Of a DNA stretch of 64,000 bases, positions 1 to 11,960 are shown one piece after another. A program made the position numbers and the translations under genes. The DNA is from Lavandula angustifolia (Eukaryota; Streptophyta; Magnoliopsida; Lamiales; Lamiaceae): the NCBI GenBank assembly GCA_028984105.1, contig CM054802.1, positions 7,812,001 to 7,876,000 of the forward strand, written 5' to 3'. Within the stretch, counting starts at the first letter, position 1. Each line of letters starts with the position of its first letter. The notes under the pieces were generated by a model. That model saw nothing but the letters and a program-made list of their open reading frames with translations. It was not told the DNA's origin and made no database searches.

Positions 1-1395
1 ACACAGCCCAGTAGGCTTATTCGTGATTTCGGACCATCGTGGTCGGCCCATTAAGTGATCGGGCCTCTAAAGCTGCAATATAGCCCAGCCCTTCATGGGC
101 TACTAGACCATCGAACCAAATCGAATCATAAAATAGGTTATAAATTATTTTAAATGTGTAATTTAGAAATTAAATTTAATAATTTCTAATTAAATAACAC
201 AAAAAATGGTTTTAGCATGAGTTTGAACACAAAAAACTACTATTACTCGGTCTCGCTATTATTGTCCTACTTTTATAATCGACCTGTTCCGGTATTATTG
301 TCATCATTCATAAAATAACAAAATTTAGCTTTTTAAACCTAAAATGAAGTGGATCCCTCATTTCTCACTACTCACCCCACATTCTTATACTATATCTCTT
401 AAAAATATCTTTCTCACATGCTTTCGTTCTGCTCCGAACTCAATTTCTTATGATTTTTAACTCTTTGGAAACTTTAGATTATTTCTTCAGTTATAACATG
501 AAAAAAAACGATTTCCTCAACTTTGTCTGGCAAAAAAATGAATAAATTCTTATTTCTTCCCACCAACCACTCTTCGAAAATTGTGTCTACTTCTTATTAC
601 AATTAAAATTAATAAAATACACACTTAAACAAAAATTCTTAATCTCCATTTCAAAAAGAAAGAGGACAGTAATAATGAGACCGATGAATTATCATTGTAT
701 CACATTACTATTTTAATATTTATAAGATTATAAATTCATAAGAATCAATTAGTGGGTGGGGTTCGGCTATAGTCTATGAGATTTATGGCCAAAAGCCCAA
801 TTGATCCGTTATGCTATTTGGAGATCAATTTTAGCACCTTTACTCAAAACAAGGAAGCATTTACATATTAATAAATTACTACAATCGTGTTTTACTGTAA
901 TTAATAAATAAGAAATATATATTATGATTTATAAATTAAATGCACTATAATGCATTTGGCTTAGCGAGGTGTAGGTCTGTCTAAGCGGGATAGGAATTCG
1001 GCGAATATCGAATACCACGTGATCTCGATGGGATTGGAATACCGAATCGGCTTCCAGCGAATACTGAATACCGCACCGATCTCGGAGAGATTGGAATACC
1101 GAATATCGATATTTCGGTAGCTATGTAGTATTGGATTTAGCGTATTTTGCGATATGCAGGTATACCGTTATCGATACGGTATAATAGTGCAATTCACAAT
1201 TTACTAATTTAGGATTTATCTAATTATCTCAGCTAGGTATTTTATTTTACGTTCAGCGATTCTGAAGATAGAAAAATACAGCTTCTTACTCTAAGTACTG
1301 TGCAACTCATCGAATCGAAGTTTCCAACTCCAAGCCGCCACCACCTCCCTCGCGCGCCGGCTGCGCACGACGTACGACAGCTGCTTGACGGCTCC
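1..1395. other. Gene-free 5' flank
   Basis: AT-rich plant intergenic DNA with no credible coding region. Positions about 1000-1190 contain imperfect repeats of a word like GAATACCGAATA, a low-complexity pattern often seen in old non-autonomous transposons; I could not find ends or target duplications. Positions 1310-1395 are GC-rich and resemble the flank on the other side of the retroelement (17730-17815). Confidence 0.6.
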
Positions 1396-3020
1396 TGTTT
1401 GTCCCGAAATAAACGTTCATGTGTGTGTGTGTGGGGGGGGGGGGTGAATACACCTGAAAACACTTTCTCAACTTAAAACGCGAACAATCCTTTTCAGGAA
1501 GATGTCATACTGAACAGGTTCAGTAAACCAAATAAGTTGTTCTGAATCGCGTGGTAGAGTGACTGACTTCACTGAGGTCTGCTAGCTGACTGAGGTCAGA
1601 ATTCAGTACCGTTCAACTGAAGTTCAGTATAGTGCGGAAATGTGTAGGCCCAAATTCAGTTGAGTTAGAAAACGTTTTTAGGAAAAGCATTTTGATATAT
1701 TAGTGCACTGTTAAGCTTTACTGAAACTCAGTTGAATGATTTTGAAAGATATATTCAGTATGAACAGTAATCAATGCAACAGTAAAAACACATAACACAA
1801 GCAATTTTAAAGTGGTTCGGATCCAACAATCCTACGTCCACTGTCCCGAAAAGATCAGGAGGCTATTTTATTATACTGAGTTAGTCTCAGTCAATTTTTG
1901 CACTGGACAAACACTGGTCTTGAGATTTATAGTGAGCAAGTCTCAGTTTACAAGGTATCAAACTTAAGTGTTTGACAAACTCTCCAACTATGAAGGAGTC
2001 ATTTACAATAAGGATCAGTTCAAAGATGAACTCCTTTGTTCTAAGCTATAGATATGGTCAGCTGAGCTTAGGTTAGAGGGAAGGGAACGAGAAAATGGCT
2101 TCTAGAGCGACGAACGGTTAAGTATAAACTTTGGGTTCGTATTCAGTCGCTTGGATACTAGAGGCTTATGATCTGATTCAGCTTGGTTTCCTTTGAGCAA
2201 GTATGTCTCCTTTCGCTGATATAACTCTATGAAGTTCTTGCGGAAAGCTTAAGTCGATTCTGAGTTGCTCGTGAATGCTCTTGTGTTCTTGTAAGTGTCG
2301 TGAGCTTTAATTTGAAATATTCCCTCTATTTATAGAGCAGAGACATGGATAGATCCGTTGGAGACGACGATCCATGTGTCTCTATCTTTTGGGTAGCTAA
2401 CGGCTCTTTCAAAGTATGGTGACAGAGTCCTTTCCCTCCATTTTTGGAAAATTGTCGACTTGCAGCTTTAATCAAAAAGTAGACAGCTGGCCACTTGTCA
2501 TTGGTCGAGGCTGAAGAAAGTAGGTGAGACAAATAGACTTCAAGGTAGATCTGAAGCTGACTTCTCTATACCTCGTATGACTCTGCCGATTTGACTTATG
2601 AGATATCTTAACAGTCAGAAGACTGTCTGGCCATTGCTGAGTCTGATCTATGTTCAGTAGCATACTCCTGCGGTGTTCAGCTCTACTGAAGATCAATTCT
2701 GAGTTCAGTAAACTACTCCTGCTGAGTTCAGTTCTACTGACTCCTTTCAGTAAACCGCTCCTGCTGAGTCCAGTACTACTGAGTCTTCTTCTTATGGTAC
2801 TGATCCAGATAGTCTGCTGAAGAACCAGCGGACAGAACTGAATGCCTGAACTATATCGAAGGATGTCTACTGATTCTAAAACTCTCAGAGATAGAACATA
2901 CAATTACAACTAAATGGCTCATCAGTCAAAGTAGGGTTTTGGGATCTTCAAATCTACTGAGCACTAGGCTACTGAATTATATCCCAACAATTTGTGGAGG
3001 TACTGAATCATCTCCCAACA
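1396..3020 (-). repeat. 3' LTR of element 1
   Basis: Matches 16107-17722 along its length, with scattered substitutions. On the minus strand it starts TGTTGGGAGATG at 3020. A TATA box (TATAAATAG, minus) lies at 2326-2334. A TG dinucleotide run followed by a G run at 1418-1444 lies near the U5 end; its length differs between the two LTRs. The LTR is rich in short CTGAGTTCAG-like words, with an imperfect tandem array at about 2640-2790. Confidence 0.9.
2326..2334 (-). promoter_or_regulatory. TATA box in the 3' LTR of element 1
   Basis: Minus-strand TATAAATAG, at the same place as 17031-17039 in the other LTR. It is the expected core promoter of the LTR. Confidence 0.6.
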
Positions 3021-3034
3021 ATTTCCCCCTATTT
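3021..3034 (-). promoter_or_regulatory. Polypurine tract of element 1
   Basis: Minus strand AAATAGGGGGAAAT directly before the 3' LTR, the site that primes plus-strand DNA synthesis. It closely matches the tract of element 2 at 46022-46034. Confidence 0.85.
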
Positions 3035-3069
3035 GATGATGTCAAAACCTAACACTACAAACTGTCAGA

Positions 3070-4240
3070 AACAAACTCCTTACAAATATTATAATACACG
3101 AGATAAGCCCATCAGAGTTATTAATAAAAGTATTTAAACTTAAGCGGAAGCAATATATAATATAGATATACATCAGAAACCCTCGCCTCAGCTTTGCTCG
3201 TCACCACCGTCCGCCCAACCTGAAAACATTTTGAAAATAGTTTGGGCTGAGCACTAGTGTACTCAGTGGGTTAAACAGTTCATAGACATTTTTATAAATA
3301 GTTTATCCATGTATAAATCGTATGACTTGGAAGGTTTAAAAAATAAAAGCCACTCCCAGTCATACCAACATTTATCCCATTGTGTGCGCACTGTCACGTT
3401 CTACTGTTACTCTTACTCTATACCTCCTTCCTTTAGGACTTTGGGCTACAACCCAGTGAGTCCCATAAACATCTGATCTCGGGTCTTGACCCAGAGATCC
3501 CAACCGTTAGACTTAAAGCCAAAGCTCATAGGTCCTCTCCAACTGGTTAGCACACAATGGCGATCAACCCATTGCACTACTAACAATGGTGTACACAATT
3601 CTCACTAGCGTGTTAGGCCAGTCAATAATCTCGATCGATTAAATTCAGAGCGTTAAACAAGTAGAACGCACAAAAACATCTTTCATGAATAAACAAGCAT
3701 TTCATAGAGTTTAATAACTCAAAATAGTTTTGAGAAAGTAAAACCCACCTTATTGTTGTGCTTGTAGGGTAGTATAGCTTTTTGATAAGGTAGAGGGTTA
3801 CTCGTCTTCTTCGATATCTCCTACAAGAGGAATCCTAAATTTAGTTGTGATTCAACTCGTATTCCTAAATAATCCTAATAACTTTTGCATCTTAGTTCAC
3901 AACCCTCGCTTTTCAAAATAATTTCATTACTAATAATTTTAATTTAGGGTATCAATAATTACTATTTCAACAGTTGGTAGAATTGCCCTTTAATAACTTT
4001 CAAAAACCATACAAATTATACTAATAGCGGTTATAAATAAAAAGGTATATAATTATCACTTCAGCATAACCATATATATACACGTATATGCAGGGAGAAG
4101 AGATATTCATTATTAAGGCAACGCATGCATTGAGATAACTTGCAGTTGTTTATTTATTAATTCCCATGTTGTTATTATTTCTCCAAAATCATCCATTTTC
4201 CTTAGGCCTACATAAAAATTATATGATCTGCTAGCTATTT
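3070..4240. repeat. Unresolved insert in the 3' region of element 1
   Basis: Element 2 has only about 315 bp between its last stop codon and its 3' LTR; element 1 has about 1.6 kb. The extra block here shares nothing visible with element 2. It has no ORF, and mixes GC-rich short words (3180-3560) with AT-rich sequence, which looks like a solo LTR of another family. A TGTCAG start near 3059 is possible, but I found no matching target duplication. The boundaries are approximate. Confidence 0.4.
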
Positions 4241-4648
4241 AATCTTATACAAGTAGAATCAGTGGAGTTGTTCTTCAAGTTCTAGATTACTGAGGGAGTT
4301 CAGGGAAGAAATATCAGAACCTATACAGAAATCTAACAGTAATTTCCCCCTTTCTAACAACAATCTCCCTCTAATACATCTATCAAACCAGAATCTATCA
4401 AGCTAAGTAAAAACTGACAGACAAAGATATAAATATTCAGTAGGTGTGTGAGTCAGTAATCACTTGGGTGATTCTGAGTGTTAAGCATAATAGAAAAAAG
4501 GAAAAAAAAAAAAACTAGTCCATAAAGACAATAAGGTATTGTCAGGGCCGAACAACAATGATGTTATATATATCAGAAGAAAATTCAGTACAATACATCA
4601 ACTTGTTATTCTAGAGAAAAGAAAATAGAGATACAGAGAAGCTATCAT
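4241..4648 (-). other. 3' untranslated region of element 1
   Basis: Non-coding stretch after the last stop of the extra ORF. It contains an additional polypurine-like word (minus AAAGGGGGAAATTA, around 4338-4352) besides the one next to the LTR, and an A-run at 4501-4514. Confidence 0.5.
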
Positions 4649-7600
4649 CTATCTCCTGAACTGCTGAATCCGCTCTTTAAAATCTTTAGACTTCTCTCCA
4701 GGAAGCGGCAGTCCATACATTCTGTATATATCTCTTCTCAGCTTCAGTGTCTGTGCCATGTCAGCAGGATGAGTCTCATCTAGATCATTGGCTTGAACTG
4801 CACTCTTAATCTCTCCTTCAATGACCCCAATATGTAGGGAACTATAAAGCTTCAGTGGGGGAGGCAGAGGTCTTGGAGCTGGGACTCTAACATCAACCTT
4901 CTCAGCTAGGGCCTTCTGAACTCTTGCAAATATCTCTAGATCACTCTTCAGAAGCCACTCAGCAAAGGCTATCGACTGATGCATGTTAGGCCAATTCCTC
5001 CAGATGTAGAACCTCTTAATAAAGTAAGCTTTCAATGTCTCCCACCTCTGAGTTCGTTCCCATGGTATCCAAGTATCAACTTTGGGCCATCTGTGGATTT
5101 TGAGATAAGTGGGCTTCCTGAGTCTTCTGTACTTGTAAGGAATCTCAGCCTTCTCAAGAACCCTTTGACTTGCTTCTTTCTCAGCCTTGAGCCTCAGAGC
5201 CTCTAGGGCAGCGAGTTTGAGCCTTTCCCTTGCTCACTTATCTGTCTGGCTTCAGCTCCTCTGTCTGGATATATCTCCATCTGATCCGAGATCTCTTTCA
5301 TTTCTTGCTCTTGAGCCTTAAAGGGGGTATAGGATGGAATGTGCTCTTGCTCCTCTTCTGAATGAGCAGGTGTCGAAGATTTGGATTTTGATGTACCCTG
5401 GCGACCAATCTGCTGCTGCTGCTGCTCTTCCTTTTCTTTCTCCTTGTCAGCTTCATCGATGATCTTCAGATTTCTTGGGGGTTGCCTTGTCCCAGACTTC
5501 CTTCCCGTCTGAACTTTGGTTTTGCCATTGGCAGGCTGTTTATTGGGCTTGTTGGCAGCCTCTGCCTCGGCTATCTCCCTTGCCAACTTCTCATCAGCTG
5601 CAATGTGAGGTTCTTCCTCAGGAGATATGAAACTTCTGGTTCCTTTCTTCTTAGGTGGGGTAGGGAGTTTCAGAATCTTCTTCCCTTTCCCCGGCCCTGG
5701 AGGAGGTAGAGGAACTTCTTCCGCTTTAGAATCCTCCTCTGCGTATTCACCAACCTCCTTGATAATATCGCTTGGAGTTTGGGTTGCTGATTCTTTGGGT
5801 CCTGAGCCACTTGGGCCGGTCTCAGCAGGCACTACAGCTCCTGCTGCTGAGACACCCTGGCCCTGACCCTGATCCTGGGAAACAGTGGGAGCTAATTGCT
5901 GAGTTTCAGTTGCTCCTTTCACTGTCCTGATTCCCTTTGGTGCCCTTGGTACCCTTTCCCTACCTTCCCCCTTTTTGGCATCAACAAATAGGTCGAGGGT
6001 AGGTACCTGCACCTTCTTATCCAGACTGGTATATGCTGAGGCAAGCTTATCCAAAGCATCCTACAGTTTCACAAGTCTCTCGTGGAGCTCATTTCTCTCA
6101 TCTGTATGTTCTTCGCTGTATTTCTTCTAGAGGTCTCCACCACAGTCTGAATGGATTGCAACTTCAGATCTATCTTGTCTTCCATGGCCTTCTGAATTGT
6201 CTGGAGTCTGAGCTCAGCGGCCTGACTCATGGAAGAAATAGACTCTGCATGAGCTGACTGGCTGCCTTATAGTCTTCAAGAAGTTTTGCTTGGGCAGCTT
6301 CCATCAGCTTTTGTTGCCTTTTGAATTCGGCTCTCTGAGTGGCTAAGGAATCAGTCAAGATTGTAGAGAAGTCCAGAGCTGGAGTAGTCTGAATGGACGT
6401 TTTGAGCTCCTTAATCTCCGCACTCTGAGCCTGAGTAGACTGCCTCCAAGTCTTGTGGACGGCGCGGGCAAGGAGTCGGTTCTGAGCACCCTGACTCTTG
6501 AGGGCCCTTGCCACAGTCTTCGAGCGTCGACTTCTCGGGCTGAGCGCTACCTCAAAAGCAGACCCCAACAACAACTGTACTGGGTCCGCGGACTGAGAGA
6601 TACCAGCCGCCGACTGTCCTGGTGGGAGGATGCTGAGAGGTGGTTCAGTAGTGGTTGTAGTTGGAGCATCCTCCTCAAGTTGAGATCCCTCAACAGGCTT
6701 CTTAGGGCCTGAATCATGGGGCGGGTCCTGATCGTCGGGATCAGACCCATCTGAGGGAGCGACTGCTGAAGCTGGGAGTCTGTCATTCAGCAAGGCTAGC
6801 ATAGCTGCCCTCAGATCATCCAGGGAGCAGATATCTGCAGGCTCGGAATAGCCTATCTTCTCCCATATCAGAAGCTCCTCTTCGTGGAGTTGTTCGCAGG
6901 AGTGGTGCTGGATCAATCTATTCAGTGTGGACCACGTCTGGAATCGGATTAGAGTATGAAGCCTGGCCTGTCTTGCCAATGTAACCAAGTCCGAGTGACT
7001 GGCTATCTCTGGGATGGCTTTTGAAACTTCTGGGGAGTCTCAAGATTGTAGCGCTGATACCTCCATCCCGATGGTTTCTAACTCTGAGGTAGTCTCCGGA
7101 TCCTCAATCTCTATCGGAGATGCTTCTTTTTCAGCAGATGGAATGCTGCTGAGAGGTGGAATGTCCAAGGGGGTCTGAGTGGGAGTGACTGGATCAGCTT
7201 CTACCCCTTGGTCCACTGCCTCATCCTGTTCAGTGGAGACGACCTTCTCCACTGACACTGTCTTTTCTGAGGACTCTGCCTCATCTCTGAGTTGTAGGGG
7301 AGGTACAACCACAGCTTCAGTGACCTTCTTCTGTTTCTTGGTCGGCGTCTTCTGAGCTGCTTTGGGAGGTGACCTCTTCTTAGATGGAGTGGAGGTCTTC
7401 TGGGAGCCTTGCTTGGGCTCAGCAGGTCCTGAGCCAATCTGCTGAAGGGCTGCTGCCCTGCTGTGGAACCTTACCTTTTTAGGGTTAAAGTACCCTTTGT
7501 CTGCATATGCTGCATGGTCAGCTCCACACAAATCTTCAATCATTATGGAGAGCTTCAGTCCGTATAGGAGTTTTCCCTTCATGGCTAGGCAGTTAATGGA

Positions 7601-8236
7601 GCGATCAAATTTGGCTGCCTGAGTCATGAACTCCTTCAAGAAAAATTCTATCCAATTAATCTTCGCATAGTCATAGATGGCCATCATCATCTGAATCTTT
7701 GGCCTTGACACTTGGTCGAATGACCTAGCCTGACTCGTCAGAATCTGAGTGACGATGTAGGCTAAAGCTCTATACTTCGGGAGCATGGCATTCTTCGAGA
7801 AGGCGGCTTTGAAGGTGGTAGGCTTCCCGCAGAATATCTCCAAATATTCGTCCATGATATCGTCTTTGTAGCCAACTGTGCTGAATCCATCGCTCGGAAG
7901 CTGAAAGCTCCGCTGAAGAGCTTCTTTGATGTGCATCTGTTTACTCTTTAATACTGCACGAGCGGGGTCAGCTACATGGTGAATGACGAAACGACATCTA
8001 ATGTCGCTGTCAAATGACTCTGAGTTGAGATAGAGTTCAGCGATTTGACGCAGAACGAAGTATGGCGGCTTCCTTGAGAGAAAGGCTTCTAGCCCTAACG
8101 CCCTCAGCGCGTCAAATATCTCTTCCATAAAATCCAATTTGCACGCGTTAAACTCCATAATGGGTTCACACCATAAGCAATCCTTCTCGAGGATCTCTTG
8201 CATATCGAGTGGAACACTAATGTCCCTTCCTGCCAT
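4649..8236 (-). pseudogene. Extra 3' ORF (env-position protein) of element 1, broken
   Basis: Four open blocks on the minus strand (8236-7040, 6988-6227, 6054-5203, 5035-4649) form one decayed reading unit after RNase H. I start it at the ATG at 8236, just after a likely splice acceptor. The first block has a globular region of about 230 residues, with motifs such as GKLLYGLKLSIMIEDLC, matching the N-terminus of the same ORF in element 2 (42222-43394). A basic/acidic low-complexity stretch follows. The middle blocks are rich in E, K, Q and P and look coiled-coil or disordered. The last block matches the C-terminus of element 2 (pattern RRDIYRMYGLPLPGE against RKRIYKYYCLDPPAD). SIRE elements are known to carry an env-like ORF here; I see no clear membrane segment, so 'env' is only positional. 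Confidence 0.75.
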
Positions 8237-8245
8237 GATTATAAT

Positions 8246-8323
8246 CTGCAAAGGAAAATATCAGTATCGAAAGAAGAATATTATCAAGAACATATACGAT
8301 ATTGAATAAGCATTAAGATTTAC
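8246..8323 (-). other. Intron-like segment before the extra ORF of element 1
   Basis: On the minus strand it begins GTAAATC at 8323, has a branch-like CTGAT, then a pyrimidine stretch and TTTGCAG ending at 8246, nine bases before the ATG at 8236. At 78 nt it is near the lower limit for a plant intron. Element 2 has a 73-nt counterpart in the same position (42075-42147). Splicing is inferred, not shown. Confidence 0.55.
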
Positions 8324-8440
8324 CAAAATATTTCTGAGAAATTTGTAATAGAGGTTTGCAAAGGAACGAATGCTTTCACAGAAAATTCTAGGGTTGAAAA
8401 GTTTGCAGAGTAAAATGGCGGTTTCTAAACTTTGAGCATG

Positions 8441-8449
8441 TTTTATATA
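8441..8449 (-). promoter_or_regulatory. TATA-like site upstream of the extra ORF (element 1)
   Basis: Minus-strand TATATAAAA about 120 nt upstream of the intron donor. It could drive an internal transcript for the extra ORF. The sequence is a good TATA match, but AT-rich DNA gives such matches by chance. Confidence 0.35.
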
Positions 8450-8860
8450 TGATCAAGAAGGTGAACAGTTATTCCATGTTCAATTTAAATCTGCTTTATG
8501 AGATGGACGGCTAGGATTTAATGTTATGAAATAGGCAATGATCAACTTAGCCGCCTAAGTCAAATTACAGTTGTATATAGCCAAAGAAGTAACTTGATTA
8601 GATATGCATTTAATGCGTCGCAGAGTTCAGCATGCTTTACATAGAATGTCATGTATTAAATGTAAACCATTATATTAAATGACATTTTATAAGGCATTGA
8701 ATACGAAGCTGAATCTGAATCATTAATGCACATAATATTTCATTGGCTACTGAGTAGAGATACGCAAACCTGTCAGCTAAACATCGTAGTCAGCTGATAC
8801 CTCGTGTAGATAGTTGCTGAGTCTCTATGTACTGAATAAGTTCAGTACGGAGAGTGAACA

Positions 8861-8872
8861 TTCCCCCTTGCT
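8861..8872 (-). promoter_or_regulatory. Internal polypurine tract of element 1
   Basis: Minus strand AGCAAGGGGGAA, just after the RNase H stop codon. Element 2 has TAAGGGGGAAC in the same position (41507-41517). It resembles a central polypurine tract. Confidence 0.5.
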
Positions 8873-8895
8873 GAATGCTCCTCTCCTGAATCCAC

Positions 8896-9664
8896 TTACT
8901 GACTGGAGTCAATAGGGTCCAGCAGACCTAGCTCTACTGAAAGTTCTCTGAATCTGGCTTCAGCTAGAGGCTTGGTCAGAATATCTGCCCTTCGATGGTT
9001 AGTATGGATCTTCTCCATCCTAATATCCTTCTTTTCGACATGATCACGAATGAAGTGATGTCTGATATCCACGTGCTTGCATCTAGTATGAAGTACAGGG
9101 TTCTGAGTGATTGCAATCACACTGGAGCTATCGCAGAAGATCGACACTTCATTCTGAATGACATCATAGTCGCGTAGCTGCTGTCTCAGCCAAAGGATTT
9201 GGGCGCAGCAACTTCCGGCAGCCATGTATTCAACTTCTGTAGTTGACGTCGCTACTGAATGTTGTTTCTTTGAAAACCATGAAATTAGCTTACTGCCAAG
9301 GAACTGACTTTCGATCAATCCTACATCCTACATAGTCAGCATCAGAATAACCAGTTAGTTCAATATTATCATCTGCTGGATACCATAAACCCATGTCAGA
9401 TGTTCCTCTGAGATAGCGGACAATCTTCTTTGCTGAGTCCATATGGCTCTGCTTAGGATTCACCTGAAATCGAGCACAGACACCTACAACATAAGTTATG
9501 TCAGGTCGGGTAGCAGTTAGATATAATAATGAACCAATAATAGCACGGAATTCAGTATGGTCTACTGATAGTCCCTCTTTATCAAGATCAATTTTCATAT
9601 TCGTGTTCATCGGGATCTTGATTGGTTTGCTGGATGTGCAATCGACTTCTTGATGAGGTCTCAA
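8896..9664 (-). pseudogene. RNase H domain, element 1
   Basis: Two overlapping blocks in different frames (9664-9290 and 9318-8896) cover the RT-connection and RNase H of a copia polyprotein. Landmarks are SLLYLTATRPDITY, the YSDADYVGC acidic motif, TTEVEYMAAGS, IFCDSSSVIAI and the terminal HTNHRRADILTKPLAEARF. A frameshift around 9300 separates the first catalytic aspartate from the rest. It would degrade the RNA strand of the RNA-DNA hybrid during reverse transcription. It is the C-terminal end of pol, and only a spacer of about 450 bp separates its stop from the TATA-like site of the extra ORF. Confidence 0.85.
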
Positions 9665-10113
9665 GTGTATTTGCCTTGATTGATGAATGTTCCCTTCTCA
9701 AATTGTTTGACTTGAAAACCGAGGAAATAATTCATCTCTCCCATCATTGACATCTAGAACTTATCCTTTATCATTTTCTCAAATTGTTGACACATGATGA
9801 CGTTCTTCGATCTGAATATTATGTCATCAATGTAGATCTGCACAAGTAAGATGTTTTTTTCTAGTCGAATGCTGAATAATGTGCGGTCTACTTTGCCCTT
9901 CTGAAAACCTTTCTGAAGAAGAAACTCAGACAGGGTATCGTACCAAGCCCTGGGTGCTTGTTTTAACCCATACAGAGCCTTTCTGAGTCTGTAGACCTAA
10001 TGTCCCTGCTGAAAGCCAGGAGGCTGTTCTACATAGACTTCTTCTTTCAGCACGCAGTTCAGGAACGCAGACTTCACATCCATTTGATAAACTCTGAATC
10101 GCTGATGTGTTGC
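9665..10113 (-). pseudogene. Reverse transcriptase, C-terminal part (element 1)
   Basis: Minus-strand translation in broken frames gives the palm and thumb of a copia RT. It resumes right after the nested LTR with the THQRF..YQMDVKSAFLN block, then EEVYVEQPPGFQQG, KALYGLKQAPRAWYD and a YIDDIIF catalytic motif near 9825. Stops interrupt it (for example within GH*VYRL). The N-terminal half lies beyond the insertion at 11548-11960. Confidence 0.8.
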
Positions 10114-11547
10114 TGGTGATCGTTGTTTTCACACCAAATAAAATTCCCGCACACACTTAGAATTTTATAATTAGTATAGAATAGGGTCGAACTCACGGAA
10201 CAGTGAAAATCAACAATATTTATCCTTTTGATCAGAGTTTTGGTGATGCCACCACGCATAAATTTTGGGGTTTACTACCTAGGCAAAGAAAAGTAAATAG
10301 CAACAAAATTAGATAAATAACAAATAGAGAAAGGCTCGGCTTCGGGTAACTCGTATGAGACAACTACTTCGATCATGGATGCATAGATTTAATTAATTCC
10401 TAAGATCAACCAGTTATAGGATACAATGTTGGACACATACATACCCCAATTCCTACTTACTTAGTCGGTAATGGCTTGTTGAACAAATTTCCACTACTCC
10501 CTAACCTAACCACAACCTAGCTTGTTGAACAAACCTAGATTTAATGTTTAGATAACATTACGAGGAAGGAACCCAATTTTAATCACTACCGTTGTTGGAC
10601 AAGCTGACATAGATGATTAACCTCTTTCATTCGACTACCGTTACGATAGCTTCGCCACCTAAGTTGTTGAACAATCTGGCACTAATCTTCATAACCTAAA
10701 TTGATCAGGTTTAAGTTAATCCAATTAAATCTTTCTGCCCCGAATTAAGTCGAAATCCTAGTCTTTAATTACTACGAACAATTAGATCTCACAAAGTTTG
10801 TATCTCATATTCGTCACCCTCGCCGAAGCCCTAAAAAGTTTAGCTACTCATTATTAACTTGGACAAGCTAAGTGAAACGAACATAGTAAGAACAGAAAGT
10901 AAAGTGCGCAATACTGAATGCATAAACTGAATTTAAAGTACTGAATGTAAAACTGAATACCGAACTGAACGGAAGTACTGAATCTGAATGGGCAAGCTGA
11001 ATGTAACTACTGAATCTGAAAAAAGTGCTGAATTCTTCAAAAGCTGAAAACTAAATTAAACTACGAAAACAATAAAATGTTTGAAAGCTTGTGCTGGAAT
11101 TAAAATCTAAACTACGGGACTAAGAACGAGATGGCTGAAGACGAAACTAAACTAATGAAGCAGCGAGAGATTCATGGTGTAGATTGTTTGTGTTAATGGT
11201 GTCCGTCTCCACCCCTTTATATAGATTTGGAGCTTGATCTTCAAAAGGAAAGATATCTTAGGGCATATCTTTTAAATCTTGATCTTGAAGATTCCTTTTC
11301 CTTGTATAAATTTAGCCCTAAAATATCTTGAAGCTCCAAATCTTTAGCATATCTTTCCTTCTCGATCTCAGCCCCGTTTTATCTTCAAAAACTGCCAAAA
11401 TATCTCCAATTCGGTTCCGGATCGCCATCTCATCATCTTAACATAAACCTGTTGAAAATAGATATTTCTGCGCACAAAACAGCATTAACTTGGACAAGAT
11501 AAGCGTCAGAACCGGGTGATTTCGAGGGGTATAAAATCGACACATCA
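10114..11547 (-). repeat. Solo LTR of an Athila-type gypsy element nested in the RT of element 1
   Basis: On the minus strand it runs TGATGTGTCGATTTTATA to GAAAACAACGATCACCA and matches the LTR at 26679-28101 of this window. It cleanly interrupts the RT codons for LAYA and THQ. The flanking 5 bp read GTTGC and TTTGC on the plus strand, a target duplication with one mismatch. No internal domain remains, so it was probably reduced to a solo LTR by recombination. A TATA-like word (minus TATAAAGG) sits at 11214-11221. Confidence 0.88.
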
Positions 11548-11960
11548 TTTGCGTAGGCTAGGAATAGTCTGATTGCCTCCAATCTTGCTACTAGAGCGAA
11601 AGTTTCGTCGAAATCTATTCCTTCGGCTTGACAATAGCCTTTTGCCACGAGTCTCACTTTGTTCCTTAATATAACGTTGTTTTCATCTCGCTTGTTCTTG
11701 AAGACCTATTTAGTTCCAATCACATGTTGATGCCGGGGTCTGTCAACAAGCTCCCATACTTCGTTTCTCGTAAATTGGTTCAGCTCCTCCTGCATAGCTA
11801 TGATCCAATCAGCGTCCTTGAGTGCGTCCTCAACTGACTGAGGTTCTTTAGTAGACAAGAAGCAGGAATATAATGCGCTTTATCCCTGAAAAAGTCTGGA
11901 TCTTGTCTTTACACTAGCTGAAGGATCCCCAATAATCAGGTCAGAAGTGTGAGCGTCCAG
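11548..11960 (-). pseudogene. Reverse transcriptase, N-terminal part (element 1)
   Basis: Minus-strand fragments encode the start of a copia RT: DWIIAMQEELNQF-like residues near 11800, RDENNVI-like residues near 11680, then RLVAKGYCQAEGIDFDETFALVARLEAIRLFLAYA up to the nested LTR at 11547. Several frames are needed. It keeps the RLVAKGYCQ segment that is missing from element 2. Confidence 0.75.

Noticed and set aside
1418..1444. GT and G runs as a regulatory G-quadruplex
   Set aside because: It is a single long G-run of unstable length at the same place in all SIRE-type LTRs here; no four-run pattern is present.
5203..6054. Long Glu/Lys/Pro-rich reading frame as a separate host gene
   Set aside because: It is colinear with the middle of the extra ORF of a SIRE-type element and lies between its recognisable N- and C-terminal blocks.
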